From Garcia nutans (taxonomy: Eukaryota > Streptophyta > Magnoliopsida > Malpighiales > Euphorbiaceae), in NCBI GenBank assembly GCA_947685225.1, contig CANTUV010000010.1:6634001-6698000 (forward strand): a stretch of DNA of 64,000 nt. The letters run 5' to 3'. Below, in pieces: positions 48,788-62,300 of the stretch (the first letter of the stretch is position 1; the number at the start of each line of letters is the position of its first letter). The notes under the pieces are model-generated. The model saw only the letters and a list, made by a program, of their open reading frames with translations. It did no database searches and was not told the origin of the DNA. The position numbers and the translations under genes are program-made.

Positions 48788-51700
48788 CTCAGTTCATCAA
48801 TTGCTTTTTATTATATTTTTGTAATTTCTATTTAAAAACTTAATTGGATTAATATATAATATTTTGGATTATATATTTTTTATACTTGTATTTAAAGTTA
48901 TTAATAGATAATATTAAATTTAATCATAATAATAATATAGATGTTAAAATATTTGAAAAAATATGAGGTAAATAAAATCAAAACTTGTACAGAGCAAAGA
49001 CTGCTACTTAATTTTATATTTTATAAAGATTCTCATGAATTGTTAATTTTAGTATGTAATATATTATTTAAATTTCTATTTCTATATGATAAATATATGA
49101 TTAATTTAATACTATAATTTATGCACTGAAATTTCTTGCAGCGTGCAAGACCCTTTTCCCTTCCATCACCATCATCAGTTGCCATTGGCATTCAAATTCT
49201 ATTATTTTACTAGTCAAATGGCATGCGTTAACGGCTCCAACTCCAAGAGTACAGACGACTATAGTCGTGGAAATTTCTATTTAATGCTAAAATACTGAAT
49301 TAATTAATATACGAGTGAAATACTATGATAATATAATGAGAAATGAATTAAATATCTAATTTTAAATATTAAGTAAAAAAATTCTTAAGTTATATTGATT
49401 ACAAATGTTAAAAAATAAAGAATCATAATTATACAATAATTTGAAAAGTTAATATATATATATATAATTAAATATGGATCATCCAAAACTTCAAAAGAAA
49501 ATAATTGGCAATTTTTGCTATAGATAATAGTCAATATTGATGATGTTTGCTATATCTAATTGTCATTTCATTTTTTCACTACTAATTTCAAGTGACTGGT
49601 TTGTTTCTATACATTATGATCACAAACATTATGTGAAATAAATTATTAAATTTACTAATAAGAAACTGTAATGTATTTACTTTATAATATAGTTAACACA
49701 AGATATGCGAACATTTTATGAAATTAATTAACAATAAAATTAGCAGTAATTTAGATTACATAGCAATTATAGAAATACAAAATACATTCTAAATTATATA
49801 CACAAATTGAGAAATTAAAAGGTTATCATGTTACAGTTAATATATTTATTCATTAATTTATAGCAATTATTAGTTACTTAATTTTATTTTAAAAAATAAA
49901 TTTCAATCACTTTATAGAAAAGACAAATATTTTAGGGATATTTATAGTGAATGATGGAGTAATTTCTTTAAAATTTAGTCTTTGTATAATTCTAAATTTA
50001 CTATTTTTATCGATAAAATTTTATATTTAAATATGTGTAGTTTTTTTGTTTGTGTTATTAATTAATAATATCTCATATAAAAAAATATTATATTTATTTT
50101 AAAATATAATTGTTTAAAAAATTAATTGATGTATAAATTAATAGATAAATGCTTTGCAAGAAAATCAAGCTATACAATTGCCTTAAACTTCTTTTTTTAA
50201 CAGTTTCTTTAAGCTTCAGTATTACTTTATTATTATTATATATTATTATTTTTATTGTTGTCGTTGTTGCTATTGTTGTTATTATTATTATATAAGCCAA
50301 AAAAAATTTTTTTTGAGAGAATTATTATATTAGCAAAATTAATTTATTAAAATTACTTGGAAATATCGGACATAGAAAACTAAAGAGCATAATCATTATT
50401 ATGAGAAAAAAAATACTAATATTAACATATAATACTAATATAGAATATAGAATTTATAATTATCATATATATTAAATTATATCATTAATACTACATATAA
50501 AGTAATACGTCCGATTTATATCAGAAATTTTCTATTCTTAATAAATTATATCATTAAATTATATAAAGTAATTAGTACATCTAAATGAGTCCAATGGCAT
50601 AAATTTATTTAAAATTACTGACCAAAGGATAACATGTTTGCATTATGCAATGCATTACATTTATCAAAGTCTAACAAATTAATAATATTTATTAAAGTCA
50701 AACTCCAAAGTTTGACTATTGTTGCGTAAAAAAGATGCCATTGTTTTTCTAATAATTATAAAAAATTGACTGCAAGTAAAGATATTTCCGACGAGTTACT
50801 TTCCATTTATTAATAATATTAATAGTGTATTTCTTATATTATTAAAAAATTAATTACTAAAAATATATTTGATAGAGATATATTATAAAAATTATATTTT
50901 CTTAGAAAAATTATATCACTGTATTTAAAAAATATAATAAAATACTGAAAAAATAGATTGAAAAAAATATTAACATATTTATTACAACTCAACTTTACAG
51001 AAAAAATTTAAATAATACTTAAAGTACCCTTATAACATCTCTTTCTTATTTTATTATAATCATTGTCCTTTGATATATGAATCTCTTAATTTATTTTTTT
51101 AGTAAAATATATTTTCTACTCCTCTTGAATAAAATATTTTATCAACTGATTAATAAAATTTAGAGAGTCTGATATTTTATTTTATATAGATCATTTATAA
51201 ATAAACATAATATTTTTTATCAAATAAAATTATTTAGTCAATTTTTTAGAACTCTTGCGCTACTAAACACATTATAAATTAATATTGCTATTTATTTATT
51301 TGCTCCCTTAGTTCATGAAATTTTCTTTTTAAGTCTTCATCTACGTACTTTTTTTATATTTCATATTTTTCCCTCAATTTTTTTTTTCATCTAGCTTCTT
51401 ACTTAATTTTAATGATTTAAATTCTCTAATTTCTTGATAATTTTTTGTTTCATACCCTTAATTTCTTGTTCTTTGTATATTTTTGTTTTTAAAATTTTAT
51501 TTTTAGCCTCTAATTCCATAAATTTTCATTTTCACCTTGTGTTTGTGCGTGTGTGTGTATATATATGATTTTTTTATTCCACCACTGTACATTTGATGCA
51601 TTTGGTATCTTTGAAAACAATCTTTTATCATTGTCAAAACATAACTTTTTTTCCAGTTACAAATGATAAGCTATTTTCATTTGTATAACAAATTTTCTTG

Positions 51701-52947
51701 GGAAGAGTTTTTTTCGAGCAATTTAGATTGGGCTGAAAAAGCTCCCAAAAAAAAAAAAAGAATGGGCTGTTGATAAAAATAAAAAAATTAAATTCATCGT
51801 ATCTATAAATTATTTATTAAAATATTAAAATTTATAAAAATATTCATCAAAATATCATATATTTTTGTTAATTTATAATAAATTTATAATAAGTTTATAA
51901 TGGTTTATTATGAATTTATAAATTTTATATAATTTATAATAAATTTATTATTGATTTATCATAAATTTTTAATAAAATAATTAAAAAATTTATGATAAAA
52001 AAATAAAAATATAAAAAATATAGTTAAGAGTACCATTAAAAAAAAAGTTAATCTTTGTTTAGCCAGTTTATCTAGGCTAAATTTATTATGGTCTCCTAGT
52101 TTAAATCTTTTTCGGGCTTCAATATTTTAAGCCGACCCAGCATCTGGCTTGTTTGGGGTTTGGGCTTCTACAAGTTACGTAAACTAATTTTCTTTCCTCA
52201 AAATTTCATTCTTACTGTGTTTTTTATTTCTATTTGCAAAAAATATTATTTTTTTTATTTTTATAATATACATAAAAAAAATATGCTCAACATATATAAA
52301 AATATTCAATATATGCTATTTTTATAAATTTGATATTTTTTGTAAATTGTTTAGTTGTAAAATATTTTAATAATTGTTTTATTTTTTAAGTTATTTTTAT
52401 AAATTTTCCTAAAAAATATTTTAAATATATTATTTTTTTCAAAAAAATATTTTTTTAACTTTTAATTTAAAAAAAATTCACAATGAGAGATATACTGCTA
52501 ATATATACATACACTAAATATAATATACACGTGATATATTTTTAGTTAAATTTAAATAAATTGAATATTTTTATAATTTCCTAATAACTGGAGAATATTT
52601 TTTTAAAAAAAATTAAAAATGGATACATACCATGTATTTTGCTCAAAGTAAAAATATTTTTTAAAAAAATCAACTTTTCAATATTTAATTTTAAAAATGT
52701 TCATTTTCAATTTATAATAATTGGTATATTAAAAAAATATATCTAGTACAATAGAAATATACATATAATATGTTTTTAATTAATTTTTTTTAAAAAAAAA
52801 TCAAAATTTCTAAGAATTATAAAATATTTTTAAAAATAATGAAAAAGTTAAGTATCATATAATTTTTCCAATTATGGTGAACATGATTTTTCCAATTATG
52901 GTACCAATTCATAATGAAAAGGAGGCAAGCTGAAAATATTATGGAGG

Positions 52948-53379
52948 TGGAAGAAAGTTTGGAATATGCATATTCCGCGTTGCTTCGAGAATTTTGTATG
53001 GCTGATCAAAGTTCGAGAGTGAACATGATGAGAAAAACAATTGAAGTAATCTCTAGTTTGTCCCATATGTAATGAAGATAGTGAATCAAGTTTCCATCTG
53101 TTTTGGGTGTGCCCTTTGTCCAAAGCTTGCGGGCAAAAAATTAATATTGTTTTACCTAATACCTTTGCTCAGAATTTTGCTCCAGGCCTATCGGAGCTTT
53201 TAAGCGATTGTACTGCGGGGAAGGCAAGTCTGGGTCGTAATAAAATTATTTGGAGAGGGAAATATTCATCTGCTCATCAGGTTATTAATTCTGCAATCTC
53301 AAGTCTGGAGGAGTGGAAGTTAGCTCAGGGTTCTGCTAATTTGAGTCGGAGTACCAACTCTTTGGGGAAGTGGACTTAG
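52948..53379 (+). mobile_element. LINE (L1-type) fragment: reverse-transcriptase zinc-binding domain, dead
   Basis: In one frame the translation reads WKKVWNMHIPRCFENFVW, then CPICNEDSESSFHLFWVCPL and later GRNKIIWRGKYSSAHQVINS and SLEEWKLAQG. That is the order of the zf-RVT zinc-binding module (CxxC, HxxxxC) and the linker towards RNase H of plant non-LTR retrotransposons. In-frame stops at 53020, 53026, 53029 and 53047 break the frame between the two halves, and the reverse-transcriptase core is missing upstream. It ends at a TAG at 53377-53379. This is an old 5'-truncated, internally mutated fragment. Confidence 0.75.
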
Positions 53380-54794
53380 CCATGATTAGACCTGGCCATG
53401 CGGGTTCGGACCACAATTAGTAAAAAAATTACGGATAAATAGTTGGGTTTCGAAAAATTTAGCATTTTTCAAATTTAAATTCGGCTCATGGTAAGATTTA
53501 GTTGTGATTAATTTATAATAAAATTTTATCTATTCTTTCAAAAAATATATATATAATTAAAAAACATATTTCCAATTTCTTTCACATTAACGACCAATCT
53601 ATGCGTGCAATTTTGGAGAATAGCCAATTATTAATACAATTCTACTTGGTATTCATTTTAATTCGATGTGGTAAATTTATGAGTGAAGAAGTGTTTTATA
53701 TATATCTATAAAGCCTAAATATAATATACAATATAGATTTTTAAGTAAAATTAAAAGAATTAAGATGGAGACTTAAATTTATTCTTATTATCATTACATA
53801 TTAGATTTTTTTTATCATAATATCAATTGCTTAATAAAATAAAATAAGATTATTTTATCTAATTGTTATTGTCTCCTTCAAACAATAATAAGAAAAACTT
53901 GTTTGACTTTTTAATTTAGGTGCACATATATCATAGAATATATGGCCCACGACTGAAATACATTTAATCTAACTTCTACTAAATGATTATATAAATTTTT
54001 TAAAGGAGTAAGAAATTAAAGTCTTAAAACTCCCTTTAATAAGATTATTTAGAGTCTACAGTAAAAAAATTAATGAAAGCTATAAAAATATTAAACTGTA
54101 AAATGATAGTTGTAGCAAAAATATTGTTTAGCTGAAGAATCAACTATAATTATAGTAAATTTACTAATTTTAAAATAAGAATAATTTATTACAATACTAA
54201 ACTTGAAACATACTGAATTGAAATACTAAAATAGTGAAATAAAATTAAAAAATTGGACAAACTAAAATAATTTAAAAAACTAAAATTTACTATTATAAAA
54301 CTGGAGACTATTATTGTGAAATCTGAATTTTGCACCTTTAATTTCTATGATTAAGAGTTTTATTTGATTATTTAATTTATTTGAGAACTGATAATTAATT
54401 ATTTATGATGATTTGCCCTTTTCTCTTTTTTTCTTTTTTACTTTTTAACTTTTTTTTTGAAAGTGGCTTATTATTTTAGGATTTCATAATTTCTCATCTT
54501 CATTTTTTTCATATAACTTTCATGCTTTCACTAACTTCTTTTTTAAATAATTACTCTACTAAATATTTTAATATCTATAATTTTTAACTATCTAATCTCT
54601 TTAACCATAAAAAATAGTTAATTTTGAGTATAAACAGTTATTATTTGATTATCATATTATTAATTAATAATTTATGTAAATATATTTTTTAATTTAAATT
54701 AAAAATTTATTTAGAATTACGTTTGTAAACTTAAAAGTTCAATATTAAAAAAGAAAGATAATTTTTTTTAACCCACCTGCCCTCGCGTGCATCA
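53380..54794. other. AT-rich gap upstream of FAP1
   Basis: Just after the LINE fragment, a GC-richer stretch (about 53387-53415) contains GGCCATGCGGGTTCGGACC. The rest is AT-rich. No gene was seen. Confidence 0.5.
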
Positions 54795-54800
54795 CACGTG
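54795..54800. promoter_or_regulatory. G-box CACGTG upstream of FAP1
   Basis: A perfect CACGTG in CACACGTGTTC lies 66 bp before the FAP1 start codon. It is a candidate bZIP/bHLH site; nothing in the sequence shows use. Confidence 0.4.
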
Positions 54801-54865
54801 TTCTCTGAAGCAACGTTAGTATACAGTTATTAAACGATTAACGTCCAGCGAGGAAGTAATCGACG

Positions 54866-57583
54866 ATGGTTTCATTGCGCTTCCCATTCTCGTTTTCTCA
54901 GCCCAAATTCCCCAACGCCATTTCCCATGCCAACACCTTCCGGTCCTTCTCCACCGCCACGGTCGCGGCTTGCACCGCTGCCGCCGGTGCAGCTGCATTT
55001 TCCGGCTTAGTAGCGACGCAGAATCCTACAAACCCAGAACACTCATTTCTCCAAAACGCACTGAATTTACTCCTTCCGAATCACTGCTCACTGCTGCCAT
55101 GGGGATCACTCTCTCTAGCTGATGCTTCATCTACTATACTGGAGCCGAAGACTGGTTTGTCGTTTCCTTCGGTTATGTTTCAATCGCGAAGACTTTTGGG
55201 AATTGGATTGAGGAAAAAGAGTGTTTTAGGATTAAAGAACATTGATGTCTGTGCATTTGGTAATTGCTTTTCTTTTTTATATCCAAAGATTTAGTTTTTC
55301 GTTTTGTTAGTTTAATTTCCTTTCTTGGGATGAATGCACATTTTCTGCTTAGATGGGATATTGAGTTTTGTTTATTCAATTTTCTTAATCGGGGCTATTT
55401 TTAGTTGTCAATTTCGTAGTCCCCTTGTTACTTTTGGTAGAGTTCGATCATTGCCCGAAGAACAAGAAAGTACAATTTCATGTTAAATTCATTGTTATTG
55501 TTAAGATGGAACATCTGTGCATAATTTTGGACAGTTCAATGTTTGTGAGAATCAATTTTTACACTGGTTATCTTCAAAATGGGTCTACGTTCAATTTTTT
55601 AGGAATTATTTATATTTATCTTTCTGAAATGATACTATTCGGTGGCAGTGGACCAATACTAGCTGTATTGAATAGTTAGGTAATTGCGGCAAAATTGGTG
55701 ATTTACTAGTTGTCACTAAATGGTATTAGAAAATGCTATTGAAGATACACATGAAAGGGAACTACTAAACAATAGCTGAGCTTGAGGCCTTTTTTTTTTT
55801 TAAATAATAGTTGAGCACCTGAACCAGTTTAGAGTGCTTGCCTTTTTTTAGTTTTTCTCTCTTTGCTTTCTAGGACCAAATTTATTCATGTTGTTGGCTC
55901 TATATAGATAGGACTTAAGATTTGCTTGAATCAAAAAGCATATGCACTTGAAGTAGATTTACAATCTTTGTTTTCTGAGAAACAACTATAATAATAACTC
56001 GAGTTTGTTACATCTCCCCAATTACCTATTCAGGTGATTCTGCTGTAGACGACTTCCTCAAGGGAAAGTACCTATATCCTCCACCTTATATTTTTTTTTT
56101 GTTGGAAATGCTCTTGGCCTGGCACTGCTGTGTTCTTTACATGCATATACTCTTGTAATGCTGTGGTTCTTTCTGCCTACTAGTAGTATTTGCATGCCAA
56201 ATATTCAGTGAATCTGCTATGAGTGTATGCTGACATTGAAATGTGTTGATGATGATAAGATGATAACTGTTTAACTATAAATATGTGTTTATCTAGGTAA
56301 ATATAACACCATATTATAATGTGAACGATGGAAGAATCTAGTCAGTTCCCCTTTTGACAAAATTATCTCTTTCAACAGGTATTTATGCTGATGATGATCA
56401 AGTGAAAAAAGTTCTGGGTGAGAAATATGGAAAACTATCCGTCTCCGAACTTAAGGAGAACAAAGAGTTCAAAGAGGATTTCATTGAAGGTGATATTTGC
56501 ATGACCATTAGACTCCAGATAGTTTATGGTAAGCTAAGCATTCGTGCTGTGAGAAGTGCTTTCGAAGAATCTGTAGGAAGCAGACTGCAAAAGTTTGGGG
56601 GGCCAGATAACAAGGAACTGCTTCAGAGGTGAACTGTTTTTTCAACTAATAACATTCTTGCCATAGCACTTATGGTTATAAAGATGTTAATGGGACTAAC
56701 TCTTCAGATGCTCTGAATTTTGATAATTGCAATGTTTGAGGTTATATTTCTTTAATCTTTCTTTTTGAGAATGCCGTTTGTTTATGATTGAAAATGGGAA
56801 CTGGATCAATTTGTTCATCTTATATTTTTCTTACTGCTGATCTGTGATAGAATGTTTTCATTATTGTGGTTGCCTCGGCATGCTTAGGCCCAAAAACAGT
56901 TTTGGCCCTGCAATAATGTGACTCATCCGACCACATTCATTATTCTTTTTTGTATTTTCTCAGCTGAGCCATAGAAATTTATCTTTTTTTCTTTTAATGG
57001 ACTGGCTATTTCTTCAAGAACCGGTTACTGATTCTGTTTTTGACTGAACTGTGCATTTAGAGATCTCCTAATAATCAATTTTTGTGTAGGTTCACCTCGC
57101 AGTTTAAGGATGAATACAAAATACCACGAGGTTCTGTAATAGAGCTATCAAGGGATCAAGGCTACGTGCTTCGAACAACAAGTAAGACCTTATAAAATGT
57201 CAAATGCACGCATAACCCTGTTAAGCATTCCATGTTCTTTGATGATTAGTGATAAACTATAAATGATTTCATTTTGGAAGTTTTCAGTTTTTAAATGGCG
57301 TATATCTGTCTAAATGTAGCAACCATTTTGTTATGCCATGGATTCTTGTATTTTTATTGTACCATCAAGAGAATTCTGCCTAATTTCATTTCCATTAAAT
57401 TTCCGTGTAGTTGATGGGAAGGAGGCGGGAAGCATCAAGAGTAAACTGCTCTGTCGATCCATTTTAGATCTATATATTGGCGAGGATCCATTCGATAGAA
57501 AGGCCAAAGAAGACATTGAAAGCAACTTGGCATCTTTCCTTAAAAGAGTGAGCGAATGCTCGTATGTAGAATATATTGGATAA
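54866..57583 (+). CDS. FAP1: Chloroplast fatty-acid-binding protein, chalcone-isomerase fold (four exons)
   Basis: FAP1-type proteins have the chalcone-isomerase fold but bind fatty acids in plastids and affect fatty-acid supply. Exons: 54866-55259, 56379-56628, 57090-57181 and 57411-57583. All are GT..AG with consistent phases; the product is 302 residues. The N-terminus MVSLRFPFSFSQPKFPN matches the FAP1 subgroup, with an Ala-rich hydrophobic stretch (about residues 34-50) and a long plastid presequence. The fold begins at TILEPKTGLSFPSVMF, then RRLLGIGLRKKSVLGLKNID, the helix IRLQIVYGKLSIRAVRSAFE and LLCRSILDLYIGEDPFDRKA. At IDVCAFG a Cys (TGT) stands where family members usually have Tyr, as I recall. 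Neighbouring RRF (as in Arabidopsis At3g63170/63190) supports FAP1 over FAP2. Confidence 0.88.
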
Positions 57584-58796
57584 GACTGGAATTTTAAACT
57601 TGCTATATATGATCTGTATTTGGTTTAACTGAATCGAACACGTTGAATATTTATGCCAAGAATTCATCTCGCTTAGGTGAAACGCCACCGCTTGATTTCC
57701 AAGAAATCGATTGCATCTTCTTCGAGAATAATAGCTCATATTGAACTTTGCCAAGCAGATTACAGGTTTAGATTTTCCAAGTGAAAAAGAAAGTATAATT
57801 CCAATGGATTCAAGAACAAGAGCCAGAAAAATTTCACTGTCTCGATTCAGATAGCTATAAATGGTATTTGCCATAGGAAGTGTGTTTTTGCTTATACATA
57901 TGGAGATGATAGTAAAGCCATTTTTATGACAATAGAAATCTATTGATTCAAAACACACGCATTCTCATTCAAGTGAAGAGTCAATCTTATTAAGAAATCT
58001 TGAAAAGAAAAGAATATCAGTGGGATCTTCAACAATAGCCTTACTTAGTCGGCCAGCTGTTCCTCTGTTGTTGTTGTTGCTGGTTATGGCCTTTGCTATT
58101 GGATCAACAACAGACGGTGTCATTCTGTGGTATCATTCGTTTTCTTCCCTTGCCCCTCTGATAGCCTGTCCTTCTGCTCCATTTTCTCTTTATTTGCCTC
58201 CAAAAAACTATTCATTCTTCTGTAATAGCTTTCTCCCCACCACCGATCAAAATCCGCTAATATTTTATAAACAGGACCAACCGCCCTAGCAAAGGGCAAA
58301 TGAACATTTTCATGCACGCGCGGCCGTTGTTAAACAGCAATTGATGGCTGCTGTCACGCAAGCAAATAATGATAAGACTAAACATTTTACATTAAGCTTT
58401 TATTTCTCTGCAGTACACATTTTTTTTTAATTGGATTTAATACCATGAACCTTTTTTACTATACAAAATAGTACAACTTGGCAACCATTTCTACTAAAAT
58501 TTAAATGTAAAAGACATACCAAGAATAAAAAATTCATGAAAAAGACGATCTTTTCACATCATTAAAATTTCAATATCCCGATATATATTTTTTTTGGCAG
58601 ACAGCCAGACTGTAGTTTGAGGAAACCCCTATCTTGATAGAATATTTCTGTACAAATGACTGGCAAAATGCTCGTAAAGACTTGCAAAATATGATATCCA
58701 CTGATATCCTACTAATTCACAGAGTGCCCTTAAGGACAGAGCATCACAAGTTCAGTCCAAAGCCTCACTCATTTACATTTGTGCACAAACGGTTTT
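57584..58796. other. FAP1-RRF convergent intergenic region with two unexplained frames
   Basis: The first part is probably the FAP1 trailer, and the last part (58331-58796) the RRF trailer read from the other strand. In the middle, a plus frame (58020-58289) starts with a leucine-rich hydrophobic run. A minus frame (58120-58317, 65 codons, containing YKILADFDRWWGESYYRRMN) overlaps it. I recognise neither. Both could be chance. A GC-richer CACGCGCGGCCG patch lies at 58315-58326. Confidence 0.3.
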
Positions 58797-59337
58797 TTAA
58801 ACCTTCAGCAATTCCTGCGAGACAAAGGTCAAAGTCAGCATATTTTTACCATCACATGAAAATATTAAAATTTAAATATACTCTCAAAAGTCTTTGGAGC
58901 TTTGCTCATTGGAAATCCCTTTAGATTGAATTAAAGTGCTGCAATATTAGATTGTATATCTTGCAATTTCGTTGCAGTCTCAAATCTAACTGCTGTATTC
59001 TTTTATAACCAATGCTAACCAAATATTCTTTTATACTCTGGACTGGTCAGGTTTTCTTCAAATTATTTTGAGGGTGTTTCTCAAAACTTAAAAGCTGGTC
59101 AAAACTGCTTATAAGCTGTTTTTAGATTATAAGTTGTTTATTTAAGTGTTTCTGAAAACTTAAATAGTAGATTATAATCTGATTTTAATCAGTTTTTTAA
59201 AAGTTGGGTTTTGCTACTTTTTTTTAAGCACTTATTTTTTAAGCAGTTTTGACCAAGTAAAAGACCATATTATCCCTACCTAATCTTCAATATTTCAAAT
59301 TTGCCTACCTTATACACTTTAGTTCCCATCAAAGAAA

Positions 59338-59370
<33 letters not shown>

Positions 59371-62300
59371 ATTTTATTATTATTATTATTATTATTATTG
59401 TTGCAAAATAAATTTTGAATTGACATTTAAAAAATTATTTTTATACAATAAATAAACTCATGGACAGTTTGGTCATTTTGACAGTTTCTACAATTAAAAA
59501 CTGATTATAAGCTGATTTTACAGAAACACTTAACTGATTATAAACTGATTATCAGCTGATTATTAGCTAGTTTACAGAAACGCTTAACTGCTTATTTTTA
59601 ATCTGATTATAATCTAAAAATCACTTATTCACAATAAGCTGAAAAGCTCCAGTTTTGAGAAACACCCTCTTTATCTTATAATACTCTTTTATCCCTTTGA
59701 AATTCCATGATTTAGGCCACTTTCACCCATTCTTTTCAGGGTTTCTCTTTTTATTCAGTAAGCTGCACTTCTTTTACTTTTGACCCAACTTGTTGCAACA
59801 AAGTAGTAATTAAGCCCAAGGCCAATCTTTGCACTGGGATCCTGAGATTCGTAGAGAACCGAAGACTAAAGGCTTCTGCCTTTAATTGAAGCAATTCAAC
59901 ATTAAGTTAAAGATCTTTGCTATGGAAAGACTGCAAGAATCATTACATTGAAGCAATAATAATAAGAACGAAGAAATACCTTTTCCTTCTGTTTGTAGAC
60001 AGTATCAATCTTCTTCATATACTCATCTATCAGCTTCTGGAAGAAGAAGAAAAGTTAACTTAGCGTTCTCAAAAGAAGGCGAAACATGGAAAATATCAAT
60101 TATATTCATCATAAGAAGAAGAAAAGAAAATAAGGACTAAGGAGAACAAAATGAGACCGCAATGAGAAATTTTGGAACCCATATAAAATGAGATGCCCAT
60201 ATGAAAAAAACACCACCAAAGCATTTCCAGCAAAACTGATGGCAGCATGTCATCATGTTGTTGAACCATTTGATTTTTTACCCATAATACATGAGAGGTG
60301 CTCCCAACTGCATCCTATCCAAATTCAGTACCTTGTATATCTAAAAATAATAGGAGCCATTGTTGAAGCAATTTGTAGGAGAGTCCATTTCATTAATGCT
60401 AAAAAGAATTGGATGCTTACTTTTAGTGATAGAAGTAACCACAAAAAGTGATGCCAGTTAATTGACCACACAAAGTATAAGTACCTGCAAGTCACTGGAC
60501 AAGTCCTTGACATTATCCTCTGAGAGCTTTTTTTCCTGAAGGAGAAAACACAATATAGATTAAGATACAAGCAATCAAGGAAAAATAAAATCAGATAAAA
60601 CCATCAAGGGAGGAAAACATTCCACCCACTCCCTTCCCAAGAAAAAAAAAAGTAAAGAGAATAAATTGAAAAGCATAACAATGTTTCTCAGTTCAAACCT
60701 TCTCAAGTTTCTCATAAGCTTTCAATGCATCTCTTCTTATATTCCTCAATGCCACCTATAAATGACAGATCAAGAAAGAAAGATCGTCTTAAGGAGAAGA
60801 TTGGTGACACTAATGTAGTACACTAGAAAACAGCCATAAGGCCGTAAATGAACTAGTCCAACAGTTTGTCAACAAACTCTAAATAAACACAAAAATGAAA
60901 GAATGGATGAGTTTGAACATAAATCTTGGTGCATTCAACAATAGACCAAATATAAAATGAACATAGGCAGTCTCAGCCCAATTATCCTTGGCTTGACTGG
61001 AATATTTAATTAAGCAGAAAATTGGACAAGGCTTCTCGAGTTTCAGCCAAGCTTGAGTCTAATTTAAGATTGGCTAATAAATGATCCAACCTAGCTTAAA
61101 ACAATCACAACCCAGCTCAGCTCAGTTCAATTGCACCCACATTAGCCACTATTGATCTACAAGCAAATGATAGCTTAATTCGGGTTCTTCATTAAAGTGC
61201 CTATTTAATAATAGATTGTCTGATGTCATCACCAAACCTCGATGGTGCGCTTTCATGTGCTCCAAGATAATTCAAGGGGAAAAGCAAGAAAATATACTTT
61301 CACATCAGCTAAAAATTCCATGCCAAAAAAAAATCAACTATAAGCTAGCAACGTATTCTTGTTGCTAATATTTGCCTGCCTGAGCTTTTTATTCACCTAA
61401 AGAAGACTGTTACAAGTTATTGTAATTCTGAACCATTAACTAAAAATGATGGTGATATGCACCTTCCCTTCCTCAGCCAGTTTGGCAACCATTTTTGACA
61501 ACTTCTGCAAATGAAAAACAAAAAAGGGAAAATTAAGATAAATCTACAGTGTAATCTCTAGAAGCAAGCATTTGAAAGAACTCCATATCATCATAAGAAA
61601 GTACATTTTCAAGTTTCATCACACTATGAGAAGTTCACAATTTTTCTCCAAATGCTTGATAAAGGCATTTGCCAAATGCATTAAGTTAACTTTCCGATGC
61701 AAGTAGCAAAGTAATACCAAGATTTTAAACCAAAGGCATAAAATAGTTACAAGCTCGTGATGCTTATCTTCAGTCGAGGACAGGAAAAGAAATTTTAAGG
61801 GGTGGACCTGGACCAAGGCACAGAAATAGCTAAACTTTCAGAAATGAACAGGAACCTTTCCTGAGATCAGGTTGACCACTTCTGTTTCCCACTTTTAAAC
61901 TTTACTGACTAATATAATACAGTGGAACTGTAGGGTAGGACCTCTTTGGTCAATTTCATACAGTGGAAAAGTGGGCTTTTTATCCACTCTAATCCTTATC
62001 GAGGCATGAGCGATTGTTAAAAGTAGTGAGTATACATGCCACACGTGATAATGTCATGCCGATGAAGTGGAGATCATGAGCTTCAAGAGACTATAAACTA
62101 CTGAAACACAGCATGACTAACGCTGCATAAAATGAATAGAATAGAAGGTAAAACAAACATTTTTAGTGGGGATTCTTGACTAATTAGATATGATAATCAT
62201 GGAAATATGCAATTTTCATACTTCACATGATTGTCAGTTCACAAAGTAATGTGGTTGATTGAAGGCCTTAATGATCTCTTGGATTAAACTATCAATCGCT

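Larger units (their letters stand above)
38957..52947. other. 14-kb AT-rich gene-free region
   Basis: No exon, RNA gene or intact element could be supported over this stretch. It is made of A/T-rich sequence with microsatellites: (AAT)n at 40513-40541, (CT)n-(AT)n at 46950-46988, (TA)n near 45872-45892 and (AAT)n at 48754-48783. Small tandem duplications are listed separately. All open frames here (for example 41519-41779 minus, rich in Phe, Leu and Tyr) are low-complexity readings. A GC-richer patch at 47990-48060 and another at 48500-48545 may be ends of an old element. Confidence 0.55.

Noticed and set aside
57470..57958. 162-codon minus frame
   Set aside because: It overlaps the last FAP1 exon antisense and runs into its trailer. 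No family is recognisable and there is no support for transcription.
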